This document shows positions 24,243-34,389 of a DNA stretch of 64,000 bases, piece after piece. Below the pieces are notes generated by a model. The model saw nothing but the letters and a program-made list of their open reading frames with translations. It had not been told where the DNA came from and ran no database searches. The stretch covers positions 377,001 to 441,000 of the forward strand of contig LSRY02000059.1 of the NCBI GenBank assembly GCA_001643675.2. Reading direction: 5' to 3'. This DNA comes from Monocercomonoides exilis (taxonomy: Eukaryota > Preaxostyla > Oxymonadida > Polymastigidae). The position numbers and the translations under genes were made by a program. Position 1 is the stretch's first letter. Each line of letters opens with the position of its first letter.

Positions 24243-26285
24243 TTATCTCTTCCGATGTTTATTTTTCTCCTTCACAAATCTATTTTTATTCATTGCCATA
24301 TCACTCAAATAATCGAGATTAAGATCATGTTTCATCCATTCTGGAGGATCTGTTTTCATTTGTTTAATCCAGAGCAAGGCCATTGTCAATCCCATTTTGT
24401 TTGCCAGAGTATTTTTATGTCTCATCCATTCTGGTGGCTCTGTCTTCACTTTATTAATCCATATCATGGCCATAGTTTCTCCATCGACATCAGCCAGAGT
24501 ATTTTCATGTCTCATCCACTCTGGGGGCTCTGTCTTCACATGATTAATCCAAAACATTGCCATTGTTTGTCCAAATTTATCACCAATTGTGAGATTGTGT
24601 CTCATCCATTCAGCTGGTTCGGTTTTGACCTCCGAGATCCACCATAAGGCCATCGTCCATCTGCTTTTATCTGCAAATGAATGGTCATGTCTCATCCACT
24701 CTGGTGGCTCTGTCTTCACATTTACAATCCATATCATAGCCATTGTTAATCCCTCAATATTGCCCAGAGTATTTTCATGCCTCATCCATTCAGGTGGTTC
24801 AGTGCCGATATTATATATCCAGAGCATAGCTAAAGTTGCTCCATTTTTATTGCCAAGCGCGGAATCATGTCTCATCCATTCTGGTGGTTCTGTCTTTACT
24901 TTTTTAATCCAGAGCATAGCCATTGTCCAGCATTCATCATTAGAAAGAGTAGTGTCATGCCTCATCCACTCTGGTGGTTCTGTTTGAATTAATTGGATCC
25001 AATACATAGCCATTGTATTTCCATCTTTATCACCAATTGTGGGATCATGCCTCATCCACTTTGGCGGTTCGGTTTTGATATTTGCAATCCAGCGGATGGC
25101 CATAGTCCATCCGTTCTTATCTGCAAATGCACAGTCATGTCTCATCCATTCTGGTGGTTCTAAATTGATATTTGCAATCCACTTCATGGACATTGTCAAA
25201 CCATTCTTGTCTTTAAGTGTTATGTTATGTCTCATCCACTCCGGTGGTTCTGTTTGAGCAAATTGAATCCAATACATTGCCATTGTAATTCCATTATTGT
25301 TCCAAAGTGCAATGTCGTGTCTCATCCACCTTGGAGGCTCTGTTTGAACAAATTGGATCCAATACATAGACATAGTATTTCCATCATTATCTCTAATTGT
25401 GGGATCGTGTCTCATCCATTCTGGTGGTTCTGTCTTGACATCACAAATCCAATGCATGGCCATCGTCCAGCCATAATTGTTGGTAAGTGTGATGTTGTGC
25501 CTCATCCACTCTGGTGGTTCGGTCTTCATAATTTTAATCCATATCATGGCCATTGTTTCTCCATCTATATCAGTTAGTGAATTCTCATGCCTCATCCACT
25601 CCGGTGGCTCTGTCTTCACATGATTAATCCACAATTTTGCCATTGTTTCTCCATCCTCTTCGATAAGGGTAATGTCGTGTCGCATCCATTCTGGTGGTTC
25701 TGTTTTAACACACAGAATCCAATACATAGCCATTGTCCACTTATATCTATTGCTAAGTGTAATGTCGTGTCTCATCCACTCTGGTGGCTCTGTCTTCACA
25801 TTTACAATCCATATCATAGCCATTGTTAATCCATCACTGTTGCCAAGAATAATGTCATGTCTCATCCACTCTGGTGGTTCGGTCTTCATATTTTTAATCC
25901 ACTTCATGGCCATTGTCCATCCCTCTTTACTGGTCAGGGTATTTTCATGTCTCATCCATTCTGGTGGTTCTGTTTGAATAAAGTGAATCCAGAGCATGGC
26001 CATTGTTATGCATCTTTTATCACAAACAGATTTGCTATGTCGCATCCACTCTGGTGGCTCTGTCTTTATATGCTTAATCCAATGCATAGCTAATGTTGCT
26101 CCGTTATTATCAGCAAGTATTGCACTGTGCCTCATCCGTTCGGGCGGCTCGCTTTTTCTCTTTATAATCCAAATCATGGCTTTTGTTTTTCCATCCTTAT
26201 TCATTATTGATGGATCCTGTTTTCCTTTTTGTCTTTCGATTTTACTTTCTGTTTTACAGCTCGTTGTATCCATTTCCCTGCTCAT
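24243..26285 (-). CDS. Ankyrin-like 30-residue tandem repeat protein (680 residues)
   Basis: Single-exon frame encoding 680 residues, of which about 630 are 21 tandem units of exactly 30 residues. Each unit has G-x-T-M-A-M-x-W-I, a short variable stretch, then KTEPPEWMRH and D/N/E-x-T/S-L. The G-x-T-x-A-M helix start and the spacing recall ankyrin repeats (G-x-T-P-L-H-x-A-A), in a version where the second helix is replaced by PPEWMRHD. Positions around the x in M-x-W-I and in the N-terminal loop vary, as expected if they form a binding face. The N-terminal 30 residues are Lys/Glu-rich and the C-terminus is short and basic (EKNKHRKR). No signal peptide or membrane span seen. Partner unknown; a protein-binding role is inferred from the repeat type. 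It lies next to a mobile-element region. Confidence 0.8.
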   Translation of the reverse strand: MSREMDTTSCKTESKIERQKGKQDPSIMNKDGKTKAMIWIIKRKSEPPERMRHSAILADNNGATLAMHWIKHIKTEPPEWMRHSKSVCDKRCITMAMLWIHFIQTEPPEWMRHENTLTSKEGWTMAMKWIKNMKTEPPEWMRHDIILGNSDGLTMAMIWIVNVKTEPPEWMRHDITLSNRYKWTMAMYWILCVKTEPPEWMRHDITLIEEDGETMAKLWINHVKTEPPEWMRHENSLTDIDGETMAMIWIKIMKTEPPEWMRHNITLTNNYGWTMAMHWICDVKTEPPEWMRHDPTIRDNDGNTMSMYWIQFVQTEPPRWMRHDIALWNNNGITMAMYWIQFAQTEPPEWMRHNITLKDKNGLTMSMKWIANINLEPPEWMRHDCAFADKNGWTMAIRWIANIKTEPPKWMRHDPTIGDKDGNTMAMYWIQLIQTEPPEWMRHDTTLSNDECWTMAMLWIKKVKTEPPEWMRHDSALGNKNGATLAMLWIYNIGTEPPEWMRHENTLGNIEGLTMAMIWIVNVKTEPPEWMRHDHSFADKSRWTMALWWISEVKTEPAEWMRHNLTIGDKFGQTMAMFWINHVKTEPPEWMRHENTLADVDGETMAMIWINKVKTEPPEWMRHKNTLANKMGLTMALLWIKQMKTDPPEWMKHDLNLDYLSDMAMNKNRFVKEKNKHRKR
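24331..26200 (-). repeat. 90-bp coding tandem repeat, 21 copies
   Basis: The sequence ctcatccactctggtggttc and close variants recurs every 90 bases without a single length change from 24,331 to 26,131. Synonymous and amino acid differences are spread through each unit, so the array is not a recent perfect expansion, but the strict period shows that frame and unit length are kept by selection or gene conversion. Confidence 0.95.
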
Positions 26286-26432
26286 TCTTCTGTATCTATT
26301 GAGAAATATATTATTTATTTGTTCAATTTTCTATATCTAAATTATATTTTTGATCAAACTTGAGAAAATTAGGGACGAACTTTTTTGCTTTCGGATTTAA
26401 GTTCCAGTCACAATTTTCTCATGTTTTTTTTA

Positions 26433-26447
26433 GCCCTGGGTGACGTG
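26433..26447 (+). repeat. Left terminal inverted repeat
   Basis: GCCCTGGGTGACGTG, preceded by TA. Matches the right end at 28,506-28,520 in reverse complement with no mismatch. Confidence 0.8.
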
Positions 26448-26590
26448 GTGACTTCTGACGTAACTTATTCGATTTTTGACGGACGTGACAGATTTTCCCA
26501 CGTCAAAAGGAAAAAAAAAAAAAAAAAAAAAAATTCCATTATTCAATTTTGACTGACGTGAAAGCGGTAATCGGATTTTTCATGCGTCAT

Positions 26591-26616
26591 TGACTTCACT
26601 GACGTCAGTGAAGTCA
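26591..26616. repeat. Perfect 26-bp palindrome centred on GACGTC
   Basis: Two 13-base arms (TGACTTCACTGAC and its reverse complement) meet with no spacer. It lies in the left subterminal part of the 2.1-kb element among many TGACG/CGTCA copies, which suggests a binding site for a dimeric protein such as a transposase or a bZIP factor. Confidence 0.75.
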
Positions 26617-27580
26617 CTTCTCATCAATAATTCGAAAAAGCAAAAAATGAAGGAGAAGTGCAAAATGTGCAAGCCATATTTCTAAATTTCTAACATTTCA
26701 TTTTTCAAAGAATAGCAACCATAACATTTCATTTTTATTTTTAATTTTCTCTAATTTTTATGAAAAAAGCTATATCAAAATCTTCAAAGGATTTGAAGAA
26801 AGCTCATTGAAAGTGTAGTACGTTTGAATTAGTTTGGAGAAGTTTGTTCGAAAGTTTTTTAAAGAATTATTAATTGTTTTGTTTTCTCATTTTGCTTATT
26901 GCTATATGTGAAATGACTGTCATAATTGGAAAAAAGCAAATCACAATTACCACAAAAATCATTATTTTTTGTTATATGAATCATTCTTGGTTTTCAGCAA
27001 CACTATAAAAAAAATCTTTTTGAAAAATGTCTAATCACAAGAATCACTTTTGAATAAAGGAAAGGAAATTAGGATTTTTGATGATGAACAAAGCAGATCC
27101 AATTTCTTTATTTGAATGAATAGAAATAACAGTTTGGAAAAGAATAAGACCTGTTGAGATATTAAATAAGAGATGCTTGAATATGATAAAAATCTTTTCA
27201 ATGAAGATTGAAGAAACAATTCATTTGAAAAAGATGTCTGAATGATTCAAGAATTAAATGAGAAAGTCATTTCAGCAAATTATTCATTTTCACTTTGTTT
27301 TGCTATTTCAGTTTCATTTCGTTTTAATGATATCATTAAAAACAAATACAATTAAAAAGTGCAAAATGAATGCTTTCAATTTTGTAAAATGATTAAAAAT
27401 TGTTAGAGTTTCAAAATGAAAAATTATTCCATTTCTGAACAGGCTCAAAAATTATGAAAAAATATAAAACGATCAATCGTCATCTTCTATTTTTTTTTCT
27501 GAAAATAATTAAGAATTTTATTGAGAATAAAAAATTGCACCTTCATATTCTTCTTTCATCTTTTCAGGCAATTCTTTTCT

Positions 27581-27999
27581 TCATTGCCTCTTTCTTCGCG
27601 TCTTCCATTTGATCTTTCTCTTCTCTTCTCGGTCTTTCTCTCTCATCCAATTCACACTTTTCGCAAGCTCTTCAAGCTCTTCTGCAACCTCTTTCGCAAA
27701 ATACATCTCGATCACAAAAATTTCTTCAAAATTTTCATCGCTGAATGATCGATTTATCAAAAACTCCAAAGACGATTGTTTTTCTATACAGGTCAGGTTG
27801 TGATGTTTGCAATAATGTTTGATTTTCTCTTCGAAATCATTCGGATTCAGAATTATTTCAAGTTCCTAATTTAAAAATAAGAAAAAGATCAATAATATCA
27901 AAAAAGAAACATCAACGCTCAAAGGTGAAATGCATTCACGTTGCTCAATGCCAATAAAGCTATTTCCACCTCTTTTTGTGTTTCTTTGCTCTTCCACAT
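27581..27999 (-). CDS. Small acidic hypothetical protein inside the 2.1-kb element
   Basis: Two exons on the minus strand, 27940..27999 and 27581..27865, join in phase 0 (donor gtgaat, acceptor aattag) to give 114 residues. It begins MWKSKETQKEVEIALLAL; the middle contains a Cys/His patch (HYCKHHNLTC), and a Glu-rich helical stretch (KEVAEELEELAKS) is followed by a strongly basic end (KWKTRRKRQ). The mixed-complexity sequence and consistent frame across the splice argue for a real gene, though the start is uncertain because an acceptor-like atag lies just upstream of the ATG. I recognise no family. It sits wholly between the terminal inverted repeats, so it is either element cargo or a host gene flanked by chance. 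Confidence 0.45.
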
Positions 28000-28426
28000 T
28001 GCAAATTTCAAGCTATTAAAAAAACTCAAAATAAAAACAAAGTTTTAATCGCAACAATCAAAAATTCAATTACAACAACAATTGCACACTTTCATTTTTT
28101 TCGGTAATGCTTTTTTAAATTATTTTATGAGACACATTGGGTCCACAAAGCAAACTGTTTTTCATATTACGCGAAAACAAAGCAAAATCTTGCAAAGAAG
28201 AAATCGATGATTAAAAATATGATAAACAGCTCAGAAAAATATAAGAACTCATTTCATTCTCCTAAGCATCTGTACAAGTATCACAAAACACAATAGCGCA
28301 GTTGGTTTTATTATCTATTTATGCAATAATGGTATTTTTGATTTCAAAAATTACTGCAAAGAAAATGTTTATATTTTAATGTTTCACATTCATTTTGATA
28401 TTATTATATTTTATTGAAACAAAAAG

Positions 28427-28463
<37 letters not shown>

Positions 28464-28505
28464 CGAAGTGGAAAATTGGTGACGGACGTGACGAATTTTT
28501 TTCTT

Positions 28506-28520
28506 CACGTCACCCAGGGC
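28506..28520 (-). repeat. Right terminal inverted repeat
   Basis: CACGTCACCCAGGGC followed by TA, the reverse complement of the left end. Confidence 0.8.
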
Positions 28521-28982
28521 TAATTTTATTTCAAATTTTAAAAAAAAAATAATTTTTCAAAAAATATCAAAACTTCAATAAACAGTTCAAAATACAAGTT
28601 CAATCTTTAATATAACATTACCACAATGATAATCTTTATTTTATTAATCAATATCTTTTTTTAAAAATTAAATTAATAATTTTATTGAAAAAAAATAGAA
28701 TAAGTGAAGTCGAATCGACAAATAACAAATGAAATCAATCAAATTCCTCAGTTTCAGAAACAAATTCACTAATTGTCCTTTCCAGAAGTCTTTTCTCTCT
28801 CTAATGCTTCGATTTCAGTCCTTTTTTAAAAAAAAATGAGGTTATTGTTTATTTTCAAATTCAATCAACTTTATTAGAAATAAATATCTCCAGCATCCTC
28901 CCAATCACTTCATCATCCACAGTTTCCATATGGATCCACTCTACCAATTCTATGTTCATCCTGCATTACGAGATATCCCCTT

Positions 28983-29223
28983 TCATTCATTTTCATTCAT
29001 TTCCACCTCCTGCCCTGAAAGGAACACAAAAAATAGCAACAGGCAAAAATTCATTAATAGGAAAATTAATTAATACCAAACCGCCCTTCGACTGTTTTTT
29101 GCCAAACAGCTTCATTTCCACAGCCATCACATTCAAAAAATAAATCAATCTCTTTATTTCAGTCTCAGAATGGCTGAATACAACAAGGAAAGAATCTTTT
29201 ACAAAACACATTGTGTATCTCAT
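28983..29223 (-). CDS. 57-residue hypothetical protein, one of two inverted copies
   Basis: Exons 29082..29223 and 28983..29014 join in phase 1 over a 67-base intron (gtttgg to ttcag) and give 57 residues starting MRYTMCFVKDSF with HSETEIKRLIYFLN in the middle and QEVEMNENE at the end. A second copy on the + strand at 45,035-45,265 keeps the start, the HSETE core, an intron of exactly 67 bases with the same gtttgg donor, and a last exon of exactly 32 bases. That conserved architecture is the main support for coding. Function unknown. A further coding-like stretch containing VEWIHMETVDDEV lies downstream around 28,870-28,960 and might belong to a longer isoform. Confidence 0.4.
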
Positions 29224-29830
29224 TGAAGGGTCTTCTCAGCCCGTACACATTGTGGTGGATGTGCAGTCGTATTTTTTTCTGTTTTTGTCATGATCATCTC
29301 CTTTAATAATATTCTCAATCACCCAAAGAAGTATTTGAGGTTTATCTCATCAACACCAGGTACAGGAGGGATATGGGGCATACAAGTGATGGAAGAATAT
29401 TTTTTGTGGCAGGGGGTGGGAGTTGAGTATTTTATGGAATGTTAACCTTTCAAGAGGGATTTTTGAATAAACAAAATTTGGAGACAGAGGGACGGGGAAG
29501 AGCAAGTGGAGATTTTGAGAAGATAATATAGTAAATATGTAGAGAAGTGGCTGAGGATGGTGAGGAAGATATTTGAGACAAATTGGAGAAATGGAATTTG
29601 AAAAAAATGAAAAGAGGGCAAAGGCGGGAAAGAAGAAGAATATTCCGAAATATTCATATTAAAAGTGGGTAACTTTTATGAAAGGATAAGATTTTATGGA
29701 ATAAAATGGGAAAGTGAAGAAAAGGATGGGTTTGATATTTTCTGATGATTTTGTGAGCTGAATAAAAGAGGGGAATGGAAAAGAAAAGGAAATTGAGAGA
29801 TATTTTCATTTTCTATTTTTGAAGGGAAAG
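28983..29830 (+). repeat. Left arm of large inverted repeat A
   Basis: About 850 bases that match 44,400-45,265 in reverse complement, with substitutions and small gaps. The best part is 29,220-29,660, including near-identity over tgatcatctcctttaataat and the following 400 bases. The arm carries the 57-residue gene. The arms enclose about 14.5 kb. Confidence 0.85.
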
Positions 29831-29974
29831 GAGAAGAAATTGCAAAAGAAAATTAATTTATTTGAAGAAATACTGCCACATTAATTTGCATCAGTCTCTT
29901 TTGCGCAATATAACCGATAGCGAATTTCTTCTTTAACAGAAATCAACTTATCGAATAAAAAATATTTAGTCCAA

Positions 29975-30247
29975 TCACGACTTCGTGCAAATTATTTTCA
30001 ACTTCTTGAATTTTGTTAGACTGATTTCACATTTTTCAATTGCTTCTTCTTTGGCTTCTTTCACATTCATCTTTGTTGATCCTCTTACTTCCTGCTGGGT
30101 CATAGAATCGAACCAATTGTAGATTATCTTGTCTTTCTTCTGCGGATCATGAAAGTTATTGGAATATGAGAGTCTGTTTCGATGACATTCACGAATCATT
30201 TTTTGGAGAGCCATTCGGATTACAACATTCGTTTTCTGCATAATCAA
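29975..30247 (-). CDS. Hypothetical 90-residue protein
   Basis: Open frame of 90 residues with balanced composition, unlike the low-complexity frames around it: MALQKMIRECHRNRLSY, then NWFDSMTQQEV and a Lys/Glu-rich end. An acceptor-like ttatgcag just after the first codons suggests that the true N-terminus may come from an upstream exon. No family recognised. It lies just inside the left arm of inverted repeat A, in a region of decayed genes, so it could also be a remnant. Confidence 0.3.
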   Translation of the reverse strand: MIMQKTNVVIRMALQKMIRECHRNRLSYSNNFHDPQKKDKIIYNWFDSMTQQEVRGSTKMNVKEAKEEAIEKCEISLTKFKKLKIICTKS

Positions 30248-30365
30248 ATAGCGTTATTGCGTTCGTGAAAAGATAAATTTTATTATCAAAAATGTTAAAG
30301 TACATCCATTTTGAATATTATTTTGTGTTTGTGTGTGCGCTTGCTGTGTGTACTGTTGTGTCCAG

Positions 30366-32369
30366 GTGAATTTGAAAGCATGTGCTCCTTCGTTTTGTTC
30401 TGAATTGGAAGGACGCTTCAAACTATTTCTTGGGACTAACGACAATTACCTCATGGATAGAGAAAACTTGGAATGGTTTGCATTTTTGTCATTTTATGTA
30501 AACTGATATTTTTGTCAACTCGTTTGTTATTTCTGTTGCTATTTTCTGTATTTTTGCGGTGCTTGGCAAACAACATGCTTTTCACTTCAACAACACAGGC
30601 TTCAATCATTTGTTGGGCGTGTACTATCTGGCTTCTTCAGCCTTGCAGGTGCTCGGCATGCTGTGACATCAGCCTCTTTGCAACCGATCGGATCAGAGGC
30701 ACCAGCGATCCCCATTGCAGAGCGAGAGAGGCGGTTTATTGAGTCGCTTGGGAAGCAGCAGGAAACACATACAGCCAACGATCCCCGCTTTCCAGCACAA
30801 ATTCCTGCGGAGTTACCATTCCCTTATGCAACATGCCCTCCTCCTTTACCATCCGCACAGCCTCGCTCTGATTGCATAGGCAGCTCATTGGCTGGGCAAG
30901 ACAAGACAGACACTTCTCTTTCAGCTTCCTGAGATGGAATATCTGACTCTGTTCATATCCTGCAGATTCCTTAATCTTCTAACAGATCGTCTTGTTCCTC
31001 TCACTCTTCTTCTTCTTCTCTTCTTCTTCTTCACTTCTTCTTTTTCTTCTTCTCTTCTTCTTCTTCTTCTTCTTCTTTTTTCTCCTCCTCCTCCTCTTCC
31101 TCCCCAACCCTGCCATTCATCAAGCACAGCTTAGGGGGTTCGTTCAAAGTGAAGCTGCACGACGTGATTGAGCTGTGTGCCAGTGTTATTTGTAGCGCTT
31201 TTCTGTCGATGGACGTTCAACCTTCGCTGCGCTGTGCGTTTCCTGTTGTACAGTTAATGGTCTGCGGCTTCGACGACATCCGCAGGCTGAGGGGACTAAA
31301 CGCAATGACCCACATGGTGAACTAGAATTGTATGGAAATTTTGAGTTTTTCTGTTAAATAAAATATATTTCATTTATTGTTTCATTTATTTTTTTTTAAT
31401 CTGTATTTTACTTTTCAAATATTTATCTTAATCTAAATTTTTTTGTTCACTCTCAAATGATGAATAGTTATGATTGTGGACTAATGGCAATGATTTTACA
31501 ATTGTCTTGCAAAGCAATAAAGATCATTTGCGAATGATGCTGTTGCAAAGCAATTGATCAGATTCATGAGGTTTGTCAGAAAATATTTGTTGAGATTTTG
31601 TTCACAAGTTTTTCTTTCTTTTTTCTTTTTGATCAAATTCTTTTTCTTCTTCATTTTTACACCCACTTTTTCACTCATTCGTTATCATTATTCACAAATA
31701 CACATATATATTCACATCCAGTTTCCGTTGGTACCCTCTTGTCTCTTCTTCTCTTCGTGTAACCCACAAATTCATCATAAATGGTGCTGAGTTCCATTCT
31801 GTGTTTCTGCACCACTGCATTCTCCAGCCCATCCACCGCCAGCTGCACTCGCCGCGCGCTGAATACAGCGGCAAGGCCTCCTCCATCCTTCTCTCGCTGA
31901 CCAGCAAGTCGTTCAAGCTGTTTGCCAGCTCGCTCGACAAGGCGCTGTTTAAAAAGCTAGTCGAGCTGATGTACTCACCACAGGCGATTGTGCGGAACAA
32001 CGCGTCGAAATCATCGAGGCGCTTGCAGAAGGAAAAGGGCTGGATGAAGAAGGAGATGGTGAAGGAAAATGAGATGGAGGATATGGTGGAAGGCCACGGA
32101 GGGGATATAAGGGAAGGGTGATGCATGGGGATGCGAAGGAGAAGAGAAACGAGAAGGATAAAGAAGCGAACAACGAGCCAACAGTTACGAAGGAAGAGCT
32201 GCTGAGTCGTTTGCTGAGCTGGGGCGTTGTGTTGAATCTTGTTTGCGTCCTGGCGTTGCCAACGGCAATTGCCATAGCGAAAATAGGAGCTGCTGGTGCT
32301 TTGCTTAATCTGTATGCACCTGTTGGGAAAAAGAGGAACAAGAGAAGATACGGAGGAGGAGGAGGATGA
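30366..32369 (+). pseudogene. Decayed serine-rich gene with ARM/HEAT-like segment, 5' portion
   Basis: Coding-like exons with good splice signals are broken by stops and frameshifts. 30366..30475 (ending LMDRENLEW) splices with a gtttgc donor to 30599..30932 (GRVLSGFFSLAGARH, then AERERRFIESLGKQQ), which ends at a stop. The frame resumes in a serine run (31,000-31,110) and then reads VKLHDVIELCASVICSAFL and FDDIRRLRGLNAMTHM, and may splice to HRQLHSPRAEYSGKASS with KALFKKLVELMYSPQAIVR. A frame change near 32,005 leads into VEIIEALAEGKGLDEEG, and later LLSWGVVLNLVCVLALP. The helix pairs resemble ARM/HEAT repeats. Codon use and GC are those of the intact serine-rich genes here. No intact product is possible as read. 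Confidence 0.6.
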
Positions 32370-34389
32370 AGAGGATGAAGAAAAGGAGAGTGTAGCGAAA
32401 GAGAAGAAGAAGAAGAATAATAATAATGGTTATATTCAGCTTCTCCTCGCACACAAGGTCATTCTCTTACTTTGTCTCGACTGCGTTCTTTCTTGTACTC
32501 ATATTTGCTGCAGATTCCATTGATTGCCTCAGTGCTAATTCTATGCCATACCGATCCCACCATCTTATGCTCCACTTTCTGCCTGAAGAACTTACGTTGC
32601 TTCTCCACTTCAGCAGAAGGCAGTGCAAAACAGCCACAGCGGAACATAGTCCAGCGAGCACAGCAGAGCAGCCATATCTGAGTCACTGAGTGCGCTCCTC
32701 AACAACAAGAATAATTTTCTTCTTTCAGAATCGTATTTGAAAGAGGGTTAAATCAATTCCTAAGCCATTTGCTCCTTCTCCATCATTCCCTTCCTGTTCT
32801 TCTTCTCACAAGCCGCAACTCATTCCACAATCTTAACTCTTGTTCATATACAGCGCTCACAGAACAACAAATTAAACAGAACTTATTGGCTTCTCAGAAA
32901 GCTTCGATGAAGAGCTGCCAAAATACTCTGAGAGCAAACATTGGAAAGATCAAGTAAAATTGAAGAGAAAGGGAAAAGAATTCAGAACGTGTCAAACTCC
33001 ACAAGGGAGGGAAGAACTGGGCATGCCATTGTTTAATTGCTGCTGATGCTGAGATCAGAAGAGAGAAAAGGGGACAGATTTAAAGAAAAGCTGAAGAAAA
33101 ACAGTTTTGTCCCTCTAAATGGGTAGCTCGTGGAGAAAAGATACAGTTGCAATTGGGGGAGATGAGAGAGATGATGGAGGGAGAGTGAAATGAAGAGGAA
33201 GCAAAAACAAAACAAAAGGTTGATCAAGAGAAAGAGGAAGATGATGATGAAAGAGGGAAAGAAATAACATAAACAAAAAACGAATGATGGTTTTAGCGAA
33301 TTCAATGTTGATTTCTACACATGAACTGCAAGAGTAGGTATTTTGGAAGGACACTCAACGAACAAAAGGAGAGTTTTTAAATGAAAAATGGAAATGAAAG
33401 GAAACGATATAGTCTTTTGAGAAGGAAATTTTAACTGCATTTGCAAATTGATTTAAAGAGAATTTTCGATGTTAAATCAATAGTTATTATTAACTGCAGT
33501 TTCCTGAATAACACAAACTCTGTTTGCTGATTCTGTTGAACTACACAGCTGAAACGGAGATTTGACAAAACAGTTTTTGCTGAAGAACTGGAAGAAAACA
33601 AACCTTTATCATCCTTCATAAATCATGAGTTTTTGTCTTCATTACAATATTTTCCAATCTTTATTTAAAGCGTTCTTTCAGTATTTGTATTGTTAAGCAT
33701 GTTATCAAACTTTTAATTTTCTTTTAATAAATTGAAAAATCAATTTTTTTTGAAACTTGATCAAAAAATGCTTTTTAACTTAAACATATAAAAGGTGTAT
33801 GCTTTTTTTCATATTAACAAATAGATCAAATTTTTATTACAGAAATAAAAGCCAAATACTAATGAATAACCAATTGAACTCTTTGATCAATAAATACCAC
33901 AATATATATTATTTTTTGATTTTTGATCTTTTTTTATGATAACAAAAAAATCACCCATATCAAAAAAGCATTTCTGCAAATTGCAAATCAATAAAAAAAT
34001 TGAAATTTGAAATGGGATTTCGACGAAGAAAAAGGTTTGAAATTTTGTGTTTGATACTCTATTTTTGCTTATTTTTTGCAACTTATGAAAGATAATATTT
34101 ATTATTTCGAATGCTTTTTCTCTTTTCCTATTCGAAATTCTTTCACTATTATCCAACTGAATCCTGAGTAGAATTTTGCTGTTTACCGTTTCCAATGGAG
34201 TGAAAGCAAAGTTTTCTATGTTTGTCCTTCAAGGTATTTTATTTGTTTCTATTTTAAAATTTTATTTCCAAGTCTTTTATCTTCTTCTGTTTCAGTTTCG
34301 TTTAATGCTGGATTTCCATCTTCCTCTTTCCCCATTTCAGGAATTCATACAAAGAATTCTTCATACTTTTCTTCATTTGTTTCACTGCT
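32370..34389. other. Degenerate region with a dispersed repeat
   Basis: Scattered short coding-like pieces on the + strand up to about 33,000 (for example QQIKQNLLASQKASMKSCQ), then AT-rich sequence that includes the repeat at 33,745-33,965. No intact gene seen. Confidence 0.4.
33745..33965 (+). repeat. Inverted repeat C, left copy
   Basis: About 220 bases matching 41,570-41,800 in reverse complement; the closest part reads atttttgatctttttttatg then aaaaaaatcacccat. The same terminal words occur at 45,870-45,915 and around the mariner-like insertion at 47,050-48,450. Confidence 0.75.

Larger units (their letters stand above)
26433..28520. mobile_element. 2.1-kb DNA transposon-like element, TA-flanked, with terminal inverted repeats
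   Basis: The left end reads GCCCTGGGTGACGTG at 26,433-26,447 and the right end is its exact reverse complement at 28,506-28,520; each end is bordered by TA (26,431-26,432 and 28,521-28,522). Inside both ends are further inverted features: GACGGACGTGAC copies, a 23-base A run at 26,511 and a 34-base T run ending at 28,463. A TA target and short inverted ends fit the Tc1/mariner/IS630 group. No transposase frame is visible, so this looks like a non-autonomous element. It contains a small spliced gene at 27,581-27,999. Confidence 0.7.

Noticed and set aside
24331-26200. Regular 90-bp repeats as a CRISPR-like array or satellite
   Set aside because: The whole array is one open frame with protein-level conservation in a eukaryote; there are no constant-length unrelated spacers.
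30254-30445. Minus-strand 63-residue frame
   Set aside because: It lacks an ATG at its start, and the + strand exon over the same bases has proper acceptor and donor sites.
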